A stretch of 64,000 nucleotides of DNA from Cryptomeria japonica (Eukaryota > Streptophyta > Pinopsida > Cupressales > Cupressaceae). The stretch spans positions 126,903,140 through 126,967,139 of the forward strand of contig NC_081410.1 of assembly GCF_030272615.1 (NCBI RefSeq), in the 5' to 3' direction. The notes beneath the pieces were generated by a model. The model made no database searches, was not told the origin of the DNA, and saw only the letters and a list, made by a program, of their open reading frames with translations. Made by a program: the position numbers and the translations under genes. Shown in pieces: positions 36,424 through 47,995 of this stretch (positions are counted from its first letter, which is position 1; each line of letters starts with the position of its first letter).

Positions 36424-38288
36424 TTATGTATGCCCTTTCAAGACATATTTTTGAGCTCTGGTGGTTACATTGATCGATTCATGTTCATGTTTGTCTTTGA
36501 TTTTAATGACATTTACTTGATTGTCATCTGTTGATATATGATTGATGGTGTTATTGTATATGTGATTAATGCGAGCTCCTCGTGTATTGTTTGATGATGA
36601 AGCTCCATCCTTCTTGTGATTTGGAAGAGGATTTTTAAAGGCGTCATGATCACCATTTGTCTTGAGACCATCGATCGTTAAATCACCTCTATCAATCATA
36701 TCTTGAACAATGTTTTTAAGTGTAATGCAATCATTTGTTTGATGTCCTTTGTTTCAATGAAAATCATAGAACTTAGAAGTGTGAGTCATTCCACCAAGGT
36801 GGTTTGACCTGGGGTTCAAAGTTGTTTATAGCTGGTAATATGATAATCTTGTTTGTCGGGAGTTCTCGGAATGCTGATTCTAAGGATTGCCCCAATGGTG
36901 TGTAAATGCGTTTATTTGGAAAGTTGTTGGTGTTACCCCTTGAATTCGGATTAGGTCCTCGATTTCTGTTGTTGTTTTGGGTATTGTTGGGGTTGTTCGC
37001 ATTTGAAGTTCCTGGATTGGTATTTGGTGCATAAGAGTTAGTGTTTTGGTTAGCGCCCTTTTGATTCTTGGTAGCTCGAGGATTACCTGATAAATCCAAT
37101 ACTGGTTGTTTGGACTTTATATCATTACCGTTGTTTCCTCCCTCATTTCCATCATTTTTGTTTCTGGTCCAGAACCTGGATTTGTCTAAGTTGTTGTTGT
37201 TGTTCTAGTTGTTGAAAGGAGAGTTGGATGAATTAGTTCCTTCTTTGAAGAACTTCAATGTTCCTTTCTTAATACATGCCTCCTCTACTTGGATTCCGTT
37301 TTTTATCAACTTGGAAAAAGATGGTATGCATTGGAGCTTGAGTATGTAACTCATCTCACTATTCAGATTGTCGATGAAAATTTCCATCTTTTTCTTTTCG
37401 AGCACATCTTGAGGATATCTCGAAACCATCCGTCTCCAACGTTGAAGACACACCGTGAATGTTTCATTGTTTTTCTATTTGGTATTGCAGACATCTAGCA
37501 TGGTGATTGCATGTTGAATATTGTAGGAGTATTGAGTGATAAATTTATTGACTAACTCATCAAAGGATCTGACAGGAGGTGTGAGTTTGGATAATCACTC
37601 CATTGTTTGTCCTCCCAAGCTTCTTGGGAATAGCCTCATCAAATAGGTGTCATCGTGGGCAAATTCAAGGCTCGTGGTACAAAACGCCCGAACATGATCG
37701 CGAGGATCGCTCTTACCATCATATTTGTCAAATTTGGGAATATCTAAATTCTAGGGAAAAGGTATCATGTTTAACCTCCTGTCAAAAGGGTAAGGACAAA
37801 TTTCATTTAAGGAATACCATATTGTGGTCCCTTATTGCATGTCCTGCATTTGTCTTTGTAGCATTTGCATTTGTTTGTAGAGGGAAGAGTTCTTCCCTTT
37901 CATTATCCCTAGTTCGGGTATGTGTGTGTTCTGGTATGTTGGGATCAGGTATGTTTTTCTCAGTGTCACATGCTTCCTCTTCTCTTTGTTGTTCTTGATA
38001 AGTATAATTTCAAGACCTTGTCTTAAAGATTTCAGTATCGAACTCTTCAGGGATCCTAACTCCTTTGCTTGTTAGCATGAGTAAGTATTTTTCTTTGTTG
38101 GCCTCTATGAGTCTTTCCATAAGTTTTTGAAATGAGGCGCTTTCTTGGCATTCTTGTAGGAGCTCCTCAAAAATCTTTGTGTCTTCTAGATTTGGATACT
38201 CAAAAGAATTTGCTAATCTTCAACCCATACTGGATTCTGGTTGTGGTTCGCTTTGCTTGTTTCGTTGAGAGCGAGTGACAACAGGCAT
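36424..38288 (-). pseudogene. Tat element gag
   Basis: The likely start is ATG 38286-38288 (MPVVTRSQRNKQSE), although a TAG directly before it (38289-38291) joins an open upstream stretch to 38522. Capsid-type features are FPQ-like NLDIPKFDKYDGKSDPRDH, LMRLFPRSL and FITQYSYNIQHAITM. Asn-rich spacer follows (NPNNTQNNNRNRG), then a knuckle-like DFH.NKGHQTNDC. Several in-frame stops are TAG at glutamine positions (for example after NTK near 37488, and at 37205). A frame change near 36770 precedes the knuckle. Confidence 0.75.
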
Positions 38289-39144
38289 CTAATAGAAGCT
38301 TTCTGTGACAAAGGGGATGAATTCCTCTTCTTCGTGTTGTTCGAGAGTTGGTGGTTCAAATCGATGTATGTTATAAGTGATGCAAACTTTCAGGAAGAAA
38401 GATGGATTGATCTTTCCTCCACGATTTAAGCATTGGCTGAATGCTGATTTTTGGCAAAAAGTTCTACTTCTCAATGGCTCTTCGTCAAATTTGTTTGACT
38501 TATCTTGAAGATATAAGCACATATGATGGAGAAATGTGCAATTAGATTTGAAGATTTGGTGATTGATGTAGAGAAATCTATTTCTTTTAGAATGTTTCTA
38601 GGAACTAGGTTGTCGTTTCTTCAACTTAGTGTTGTGAAGAAGACTTTTCCTTCTCAAAATATGAGGAGTGGTCATACACAGGTGATCAATGGTTTCCTTT
38701 CATTTGGTTGGATTACGATACTTTGTTTGAAAACTTAAGCCTACTTTTATCAAATGAAGGTTTAGATGCCCCCTCACGAAAAAGTGCGTCAAATGATATG
38801 GAATAAGAGCCTTCCTGATATGGAAACTCAATTTGACAACTTAGGTTTAAACTAGGTATGTTTTGATGATGGAATCTGTTTAATTGGCGGACCTTTTGAT
38901 CAGTATGATGATGTTCCCCTATTTGGATAGGAGAAAGTGTTATCCTTAGCTTGTTTTAGATTTTTGACAACTTTTGTTCTAAGAATGACTTGTTTGATTG
39001 TTTGGTTGTTTGGAATAGTTTCTGATGTTCTGACTCAAGTTTTGCCTGATGAGGTCGACTGAAGATCCAAAAGGGTGTTTGAAACTGATGTTAAATTTTT
39101 TCAAGAATGCTCAGTTTTGCTCCCTATTTTTCACAGTTTTATCT

Positions 39145-39491
39145 ATGCGCTAAGACAAAGACTGGATGCACTAAAGTTTGACTCAAATGCACTATTTAAA
39201 ACCACCAATGCGCTAAGTTGCCCGTGCTACGTGCTAAACTAGTGTTTTGATTTCTTCTATTTCAGGAATGGTTATGAGCTAATTTGTCTTGAGTATGTGC
39301 TAAGGTTTAGACTCAAAGCGCTATAGTCTTCCCCCAATACTCTAGGCTGATGCTTTAATGCACTAATATGTCCTTAAGAAGCGCTAATGTTTAGTTGCCA
39401 AATATTCAGACTGTTATGCACTGTTTTTGAAGATGAATGCGCTAAGTTTTAGCTTTGACGCACCAAAGTTTGCTTCAGATGCGCTAGGATG
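39145..39491 (-). repeat. TAGCGCAT octamer array in the sense leader (inner cluster)
   Basis: On the plus strand ATGCGCTA occurs at 39145-39152 and three more times to about 39487. ATGCACTA, AAGCGCTA, ACGTGCTA and ATGTGCTA variants lie every 20-40 bases. Confidence 0.8.
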
Positions 39492-41035
39492 TTGCTCCTA
39501 TGCACTAAACTGCTTTGCTCTGTTTTGTTTTTGGGTTTTTCTAGAAATTTTAACACTTTCTCAATTTTGATAGATGATTTTCTGAAGTATAAACTGCAAA
39601 CACAACACGAAAAAGACAACCATTTTGCCTATTCTAAACAAAGAGTGTATGTTCTGCAAGGATGTATTCAAATCCCCAATGTTTTCACAGGTTTTGATAC
39701 AAATAATACAATTCAGGCAAACTCTTTATTCAAGGGTCATCAACAATACCATAGCCCACTAGTCTCAATACTCCATCAGCTCAAACAACCGTGTCACCCC
39801 CTAGGGGGCGCCCATTTTTTTGCCTTTTGCCAGAAATTAACCCAAAGTGAATTGATTCACAATTGAGTAGCTATCTTGAGAGATATATGGTGAGTAATCT
39901 TGGGGGCAGATTCTTCCCCACCCTTGCACTATGATATTGAAGATGTCTGGATACTGACTTGGCTCAAGGTTTCTATTTTTAAGGTTTGTAATCAAGCTTC
40001 ATGTTCGGTCGTCAGTGATAAAATCCCTCGGGAGGCTTCCCAACATTTAGAGCAAAGACTTTACGTACCGTAAAGATACTGGGGGAAGACTAATCACTGC
40101 GCGAAACTGTTGAAAGGGACTTTCATCACCCTCCACTTTTGATTATAGTGGGTTGGAACACTTGGCGATAAAGTCATTTCCCACTTAGGTCATTCCCCTC
40201 TCACTGACCATTTAAATGACGCTCTAAGAGAAACTCAGGAGGGCAGGCCTGCTAAAGGTTGTAAATGCTTGAAACACTGAAAGCGTAAGAGTGGTTTGGC
40301 TTTTCTAATCATCCAGTTAAGGGGAGAGCATATACCTTCCACTTTCAAGACAAGGCACACAAAGTTCTTTTTATCCTTCAAAGCAATGATTTATTTAATT
40401 TCTATTTGGAGATGTTGCTCCAAAACAACATGGTGTTCTTTTTAACTCCCAAATCAGTGATTTTGTAAGCTAAGTAAATGAAATCCTAGTCAACAAAGCA
40501 AATTTTTGAGATGGTCAACAAAATGAATTCGATAGGGGAAAGATTTCCCTTTTGTTCTATCTAGAACTTGAAAACAAGTGAGGTTCTTTAACTTATGCTG
40601 AAAAAGTAATGGATCCTTTTAGACACCAAATGATGGTGAAGTTCTTTTTAAGATTTTGCATAAATAAAGGTTTGTCTTGCTCTTTTTAAAACCCAAAAAT
40701 GAAATGTTTTCTCATCCTATGAAAGAAAAGTAAGGTTTTGTTTGTTGTTCTTTTTAAGTACTCCAAAAGGAAATTAGTTCAATTTTACTAATGAGGAAAT
40801 GAAGAAAACTTTCGATAACTAACTTAACCAAGTTAGAAATAAAAATTTAATCACAAGCCTAAACTTAGTAAAAGGAAAATCTCCCGATCTTGCAAACAAA
40901 CGTTAGTTACCTGCAATAAAAACCAGTTAGAAAACAAAATTTTTAAGGTGGACTTCTACAAGTCTAAATTTTCTATCTCTGTTGCAATTTTCTTTTTCTT
41001 TTTGTGTCTATCATGTGCTAATCTACAGACCAGAT

Positions 41036-41244
41036 GCACTACAGAATGGAACCAATGCGCTAGCAAAAAGTCTAGATGCACTATGTTGTTGTCTTAATGC
41101 ACTACATTGATGTTTTAAAGCATCGAGACCTACAGGAAATAACATAAATATTATGCGCTAAAGTTAAATCGGGATGCACTAAGGTATGGTATGAACGCAC
41201 TAAACAGTCAGCAAGATGCGCCAAAGGAAAGACCGAATGCGCTA
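41036..41244 (-). repeat. TAGCGCAT octamer array in the sense leader (outer cluster)
   Basis: Three exact ATGCGCTA copies (plus strand; last at 41237-41244) and at least five ATGCACTA or similar variants lie within about 210 bases, ending 88 bases before the primer site. Confidence 0.8.
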
Positions 41245-41331
41245 GAGAATAGTATCTACGCGTTGATTCAAGTTTTCTGTGTACTTGCAAAGTTAGTCCT
41301 ACATCAAAAACGATTTGATAAATGGGGTTAT

Positions 41332-41349
41332 GCCCCATGGTGGGCACCA
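41332..41349 (-). promoter_or_regulatory. Primer-binding site of the Tat element
   Basis: The minus strand reads TGGTGCCCACCATGGGGC four bases inside the LTR end. It resembles the lysine-tRNA-type site TGGCGCCCAACGTGGGGC with a few differences. Confidence 0.7.
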
Positions 41350-41353
41350 GAAA

Positions 41354-42764
41354 TGTATGCGGGAAAAGTGGTGCGATGAAACGAATATTACGAATTCAGG
41401 ACTGGTCCACACACCAATGGGACTCTTGGTGCAAGTTATGGAGCTATATGGAATAGCTCACTTCCCAAGGGATGTTCCATTGTTCTCTATCTCACAAGAC
41501 CCCTTAAGCCAATGCCTTTGCTCTCAGATCACTGATCAAAGTGGCTTAGGGATGACAATCATGAGAATGAGGGATGTTTGATCAATCTAACATGAATGCA
41601 ATCCTAATGTGCATGATATTAACAAAAGATGAACTAAACTAGCATGTATATGATGATAAGATGAAAGGATTAGTAAAGAACTATCCTAACATGATACACT
41701 AGCTTAATATGATTATTATGATAAAGAGAAATACTTCTAAAATGCTTATTAGATTATTTCTATTCAAAGAGGGATTGAAATGCTTGATAAAAATGAATAT
41801 AGATTAGATGCATAAAACTTGGATTCTTGAATGATAGAAGAATGACTCTATTTATAGGGAAAATAGGGCAATGAAGGGTCAAGATTGGATGATCCTATCA
41901 AGGGTTAGGATTGAAATCTATCAATCCATGTTTACAATTCTCACCAATGAAATGGTCACAATTGACAACATCACATTGCTTGAGAGGATATGTAAGAAGC
42001 ATTAAATGCTTGAGAAGACCTCATGGTTACCTTAGAAGGTAAGGGTTAAGGTTAGGTTAGGGTCATCCATTGGATAAAGCTTTTACCCAAAGGATAAACT
42101 CTTATGCAAGGGTTAAAGGGATAACCAAAGTTAAAGCCATCAATGCTTGATGAGACCCCTGGGTTAGATGAGGTTTGAGTTAGGCAAAAAGTCTATAACC
42201 ATGTAAGAAGGGTTAGTTAACCATTAATGGTTTGGAAGACTTTCAAGGTTAACTTGTTGAAGACATATAGCCTTTAATGGTTATTGAAGACTTTAAGGGT
42301 TTGAGAAGTGACTTCCCTTTACTTAGGAATGTGACAATATTTAGTAGATGGGTTAGGCTAATTTAGAGGGGATTAGAAGAATCTAGAAGGGGTTTTAGAG
42401 AAGCAAGTGGGAGATGTAGGAGAATGCAAGTGGATGGAGGGTAATTTTAATTAAAAGAAATTTCTTTATTTCAACAAAATAGATGCAAGTGGGGGATTAT
42501 ATTTTTTATTTGAGGTGAACAATTTCATTAAATGTAAATTTAATTAAAAAAAGTAGAAATGGGATTTAATTAAATAAAGTGATTTATTCAATTAAATGAT
42601 ATGAAAGGCCTAGGTGAATTTAATTAAATAATTTGAATAACTTATTTAATCAAATAGATGAATGTGAGTGATTTAATTAAATTAGATTTAATTAAATAGA
42701 GGAATGAGAATAAAATGAACATGAAATATTCACTTAAGAAAGTAGTTATTTTTATATGTCTACA
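41354..42764 (-). repeat. 5' LTR of the 18.3 kb element
   Basis: Plus-strand borders are TGTATGCGGG and GTCTACA. The LTR TATA box (TATAAATA, minus strand) is at 41849-41856. Near identity with 24425-25837 confirms the pair. Confidence 0.93.
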
Positions 42765-42769
42765 ATTAT
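42765..42769. repeat. Target-site duplication ATTAT (right)
   Basis: Identical to 24420-24424. Confidence 0.93.
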
Positions 42770-44927
42770 TAATCAACATTTGTTAAACAAGTACATCAAC
42801 AATGAATTTAATTTATTGCTACTTGTCAACTACATTACACAAGTTTTTTTTATTATGTTGGAAAATAAGTATTATTGTCTTACTACAAGCATACTCTAAT
42901 TCTCAAAATATAATTATTATTTATAAAAACTTTATTTAAACTATCGTACACTTCTTTATGAAAGACAACGTTGACATTTATAAAGATTAAATATCATTTT
43001 TTATTTTTTGTAAGTAAGACATAATTTGTGTTTTTTTTCTTTCTTAATTATTATTATATATTGTAAAAGATTTGACTTAGCACCATCTAGGTGTCTATAA
43101 TATGGACTTTCCCATTAAACTAAACACCCTTTGGTAAAACTTGTGGCTTTGATATCATTCATAATATTACTATTGATATATCTGAATTGCATAAGTCGAA
43201 AGTAAATATTTGACACATTGTATATGCTCTTAGCTTACAATTATAAAATTAGGAAGTAAATTTTCAATTTAAATTTATTTATGATATTCTTTTAAAAAAT
43301 AATTTGTTTAGTCGATTATTTACTTTTGTAATTATCAAAATATTTGACATATTATGTAGTATTGTTTTAAAGATTGATTTTGGATGTTGAAAGTTGAAAG
43401 TAAACATTCAATACATTTTAGAATATCTAAAATTATTACCAGAAATAAATTAGTTCACTAATTGAATTATTAATCACTTAAATATATTTAATGTCATGAT
43501 TATGTATTCAAGGGTTATTATATAATGGGAAAGAGAATAAAAATAATCTAAATTCAAGTTTGAAAAATTCGAGTGTTTCTTTCTCTAGGAAGGATAAATG
43601 GTACCCTAACTTTAAAATAAAAAATTTGATGGTGTTCAAAAGGGGAACTAGGGGTTGCTATGAATGTGGTAAATCTTAAGGGACAAATGTAGAGAATTAC
43701 AATATTTGAGAAAAATCATTTTGGTATCAAACTAAAAAATAGGATAAAATGAAATTATTTTTATGAGGATTTAAGGTAGTGGTAACATTCTATGAGAGTG
43801 TATCTTGATGAAGTTTCAACTCTAGTTTCAATATTGACTCATATTTTCCTTGCTCACATTTATAGAGAGAATAGCAACAATCAAATTTGAAGTGAATTAT
43901 GGGCTCTTTCTTTAGATCTATGTCTCTATTGAAAGTAATGATAGTTATGATTAGGAGAAGTTGTATGAACTCATGTTAGAGAGTCCTACTTAGATTTTTT
44001 TATTAAATTGTGGTGCTAGTGGTATTGATATTCTATTCGGCATTGGACCATGTATTAGTGAATGATACCATAGCTACTCATTGTTTAAATTACGCCAGTG
44101 AAAGTATAGGTAGGGGATTTTATCCTCCATATGAAAATGGATATAATGGATTTTATGATTTTTTGGGGCTTGATTATTAATTCTCTATATGTTGGTTGTA
44201 GTGTCAATAACTTGAATTTATGAGTATATCAAATTATAGGCTAAATAAAAATTTAAACTACAAGATGAATTTGATGGTAAAGGTGGTTAAAGTGGATCTT
44301 GGAGTGGATGAAAAGTGTGCATAGTGCAAGTGCAATAAGAACTAAAAAAATCTAATAGAAATGTTTCTCTGCCTAATTCTAGGGGAGTTGTACATGTGTA
44401 GTTGTGCAATAAGAACTACAAAAACTAAGAGCAATGATTTTATGCCCAATGCTAAGGGAATTGTACGTGTAGAGGTGAAGGAGAGCTTAGTGATTATATT
44501 CCTTATGATTCTCAAAGACCTAGAGGAGTCAATGAAAGATTTGGAATATGGCGTGGGAGACTAGTAAGAAGTTGTTTATTGGCTCAAAGATCATTGATAT
44601 TTTAGATATGAAGTCAAGATCATCAACATCATTATGAGAATGTATATGAGATGGACACATACTACAAGGATAATTATTATATGTTAAGGTAGGTAGTAGT
44701 ATCACACCATAAAATGAATATGAGGTTATCCAAGGATGACAAAGTCATGAAGGCATTGCAGTGAGAATAGATTCTTAAACGTATCTTGTTTTGTAGGGAT
44801 AGAGAATATAATAGGGCCTCAAATTTTGTTGAGCAAGTTGTTCAATATATCTCATTCATGGGTTCTATCTAGGGCATATAATTGATCAAAGACTTTCCCT
44901 TGATGTGCTGGTATGGAGCATTAGAGA
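42770..44927. other. Gene-free stretch, possible old gag traces
   Basis: Very AT-rich to about 43560. Near 43640-43700 one frame reads RGCYECGKS, reminiscent of a zinc knuckle, but stops follow at once and nothing else supports an element. Confidence 0.4.
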
Positions 44928-44993
44928 GTGGAAGAATTATACATCATGTCCTCATATTCTATGGAAGAATTATACATCATGTCCTCATATTCT
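44928..44993. repeat. 33-base tandem duplication
   Basis: The unit (A/G)TGGAAGAATTATACATCA... occurs twice back to back, with one difference at the first base. Confidence 0.9.
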
Positions 44994-45036
44994 ATGGTTG
45001 ATGGTGGCTATCTTGATGGTAATAGATGGTTTTCTT

Positions 45037-45897
45037 CTATTATTATGATGGTAGGTTTCACTTTCTGTTTATTTCTGATTGAGTTATATTTCATCTTACG
45101 AGCTATGATGTTTGCCTTTGATCTTAATGTGTATAAGCATTTTGTTGTTGTTAGAAAATATAATATATTATAACTTGTTATTTTACAATAAATTTAATAT
45201 ATTAATCGTAATAATATATATCTTATATTATATTATTTATTCTAATTTATTAGAAACATGAAACCCTTTCAAATCTTTATAACCTTAAAACTAAAAAAAT
45301 TTAATGCATAATACTTCTATATTATGTGCTATCTTCACATCTTCTCTCAATATTAATCTCAGACTGCTTTATTTTTGATACGTAATCTCAGACTTCTTTA
45401 TCATAAAATATTTAAATTGCTTAGCTTTAATAAACTTCTTTGTAGATTTTAATTACAATTCTTGCATGTTGTGCTGTCTAAATTGAGAAAGTTAGCTGTC
45501 TTCTTGTCTTAAGAAAGCAAGCTCCCTTAGGAACTGTAATCATCACATGAAAAACTGTCTATATTTTATTGTGAAATCAATAACTCATGAACACAAATAC
45601 TTTATGGTGGCGAAGGTGATGTTATGGTCAATCTCCTCTTGTTTAAAGTTCTAGTCTGTGTCTCAGGGTGTTCTGCAGGTCTTTAGCTGTTTTATCCATC
45701 TAAGTTTATTACAGTTTGTACCAGAGGATTTATAAGAGCCGTTAACATTGTGGTGAGCAGAAAACATTGTACTATTTTGTCACGTCTAGTAATTGCAGTG
45801 GTACCATTTCTTTCATATTTTAACTTCATGTAATGGTTGGCAGAAAATTAAAGTTGTTATTAATGTTCCCCTGAAACAACGGATAAGGATGAGCCAT
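45037..45897. repeat. Segmental duplication, copy 1
   Basis: From CTATTATTATGATG to GATAAGGATGAGCCA this copy aligns with 46705-47353. Shared landmarks are TTTCATCTTA(C/T)GA, TTTTGTCACGTCTA, TGTAATGGTTGGCAGAAAATTA and CCCCTGAAACAAC. The second copy has several deletions. Confidence 0.75.
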
Positions 45898-45973
45898 GGT
45901 GTATTTTACTTACAGTACCTGCAATCTATTTTCTAACACTTATTATTGTCAACATTGAATTACTTGTAATCTA

Positions 45974-46705
45974 GGGAAAGGAGTCATTAGTGGACATAGC
46001 TAATTTCGCGCATCTTAAGCTCTTAAACGGTTCATCCGATTTCGACGATTTTTTTTTGTTCATTCTGTATGCGACTTAACTGCTTAAAGCTATTGTTTTG
46101 GCTTGTGGGTAGTAACGATGCATGCTCTGGAATTCGTTATGTGCACAAAGGTCAAAAAGTAGAAATTTCAAAGTGGTCCAATACATATTCACTTTTGCAC
46201 CAATAGTAGATAACTCAAAATAGCCAGTAGTAGTGGACAAATGTTCCAGAGCAATCTAGGGAAAGGAGTCACTAGTGGACATAGCTAATTTCGTGCATCT
46301 TAAGCTCCTAAATGGTTCATCCGATTTCGACGATTTTTTTTTGTTCTTTCCATATGCGACTTAACTACTTAAAGCTATTGTTTTGGCTTGTGGGTAGTAA
46401 CGATGCATGTTGTGGAATTTGTTATGTGCACAAAGGTGGTCCAATACATATTTACTTTTGCACCATTAGTAGATAACTCAAAATAGCCAGTAGTAGTGGA
46501 CAAATGTTCGAGTAGTTAAACACAAATGACCCAGTCGTGGTGCACAAATGTCCTAGTAATGGGCTAATTATGGTCAAAAAAGCTAAAAAATTATCCACTA
46601 TTGGTATATGTGATATTTATTAATGGACCTTCTCGGGCTCCTACTATATCTATTAATGGGGAAGAAATTGACAAAATTCTATGTCCACTACTGACTCCTT
46701 TCGCC
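45974..46705. mobile_element. Non-autonomous TIR element (MITE-like) with TA flanks
   Basis: The left end GGGAAAGGAGTCATTAGTGG and the right end, read on the minus strand, GGCGAAAGGAGTCAGTAGTGG form terminal inverted repeats of about 26 bases. TA flanks both ends (45972-45973 and 46706-46707), as in Tc1/mariner-type insertions. There is no transposase frame. Inside, a unit of about 285 bases is tandemly duplicated, including the left terminal repeat. Confidence 0.7.
46256..46510. repeat. Internal tandem copy of the TIR element's left part
   Basis: CTAGGGAAAGGAGTCACTAG at 46256 repeats 45971 onward at an offset of 285 bases, with a few substitutions and a deletion of about 28 bases near 46433. 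Confidence 0.8.
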
Positions 46706-46707
46706 TA

Positions 46708-47353
46708 TTATTATGATGAACTAAGTTTCACTTTTTATTCATTTCTCATTAGATTCTATTTCATCTTATGAACTATGATCTTTGCCTTTGCGCTTTGTAG
46801 ACAAACATTGTATGTTAGCATGATTTTTGGTCTATGAGAAGTAAAATCTATTTGACTTGTTATTTTAAAAAGTTTTCTTTTGAAGTTTTATAGATCAATA
46901 GTAGTAATAGATTTTCTATATAATACTATCTATTCTAGCTTATTATGAAGATGGGATCCTTTCGAACCTTTATAACCTTAACAATAAAAAAATTAATCCT
47001 TAATACTTCTATATGATTTACGAATGTAAACGAGGGTAAGTATTGGGCAATCTTCTGGTCTGATCGCTGATCCTATGGTTACAGCTGCATTGGCGTTTTG
47101 AATGGCTAAAACAACTTCATTGTAAGATAAAAAAATTTCAACTGCTGGCTGTTCTGCAGATTTTCAGCTATTTTATTCATCTAAGTTTATATGATAGTTT
47201 CTATCACAGAGTTTATGAGAGTTGTTGACATCGTGGTGAACAAAAAATATGGTACTATTTTGTCACGTCTATTATATTTTAACCTGTAATGGTTGGCAGA
47301 AAATTAAAGCTGTTAATGGTCCCCTGAAACAACAACAGATAAGGATGAGCCAC
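46708..47353. repeat. Segmental duplication, copy 2
   Basis: Homologous to 45037-45897, with the TIR element ending exactly at its left border. Confidence 0.7.
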
Positions 47354-47664
47354 ATATTCCTTACATTATCTACATCTTAAATATGGAACTGGTTATGTAG
47401 TCAGTAGATGTGACTATTTTGTGTTTTTCAAAATGATTTATTGAATGTAATATTTTTTCAAACAATTGTATTGTGTTTTCAAATTTATTTAATAAATTAT
47501 TTTTAAAAACACAAAATGATCACATCAGGAATTGGCTGCATAGTCAGTTCTTCTTAAATACATTTATTTACTAGCAGTTGCATCTTGGTGTGCAATGGGT
47601 ACACCAAAAAGGTATGGGAGGTCAATTCAATTATTATTTTTTGTCTATTTTTAATACACATATG
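47354..47664. other. Unassigned AT-rich spacer
   Basis: No gene or repeat recognised. Confidence 0.5.
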
Positions 47665-47906
47665 TAATACGTGAGGCCAATTGGTAGGACCTTTAGAAAA
47701 TGATGTTGTTTGTTCAATAATGGTCTCAGTGGAGAAGTGATAGCTTCAAACTAGATATGTATCCACTCAAGTAGATCCAAACATGATTCAAATAAAATAT
47801 TTGAATTAGGATATAGTAAGATAGAGATAAGGGAAGAGATAAAAGAATAAATATGGAGGGATGAAAATAGAGGGGCAAAGAGTTATAGATATAGAAGTCT
47901 AGGAAT

Positions 47907-47995
<89 letters not shown>

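Larger units (their letters stand above)
38292..41331 (-). other. Long leader of the Tat element
   Basis: Three kilobases separate the primer site from gag. No gene is seen. It contains TAGCGCAT-type octamers (minus strand) at 39145-39490 and 41050-41244, and variants such as TAGTGCAT between. Confidence 0.6.
24425..42764 (-). mobile_element. Complete 18.3 kb Tat-lineage Ty3-gypsy element with an antisense reading frame
   Basis: Two LTRs of 1413 and 1411 bases, alike except for a few percent of positions, are flanked by a perfect 5-base target-site duplication. On the minus strand the order is 5' LTR, primer site (41332-41349), leader of 3 kb, gag, protease, G-patch-like segment, reverse transcriptase, RNase H, a second archaeal-type RNase H, integrase, a noncoding tail, and polypurine tract (25838-25851). 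The plus strand carries a plant-mobile-domain-like frame between integrase and the 3' LTR. The doubled RNase H and the antisense frame match what is known of the Tat lineage. All frames are broken. Confidence 0.92.

Noticed and set aside
43640-43700. Zinc-knuckle-like RGCYECGKS
   Set aside because: Only one half of a knuckle, followed by stops; could be chance.
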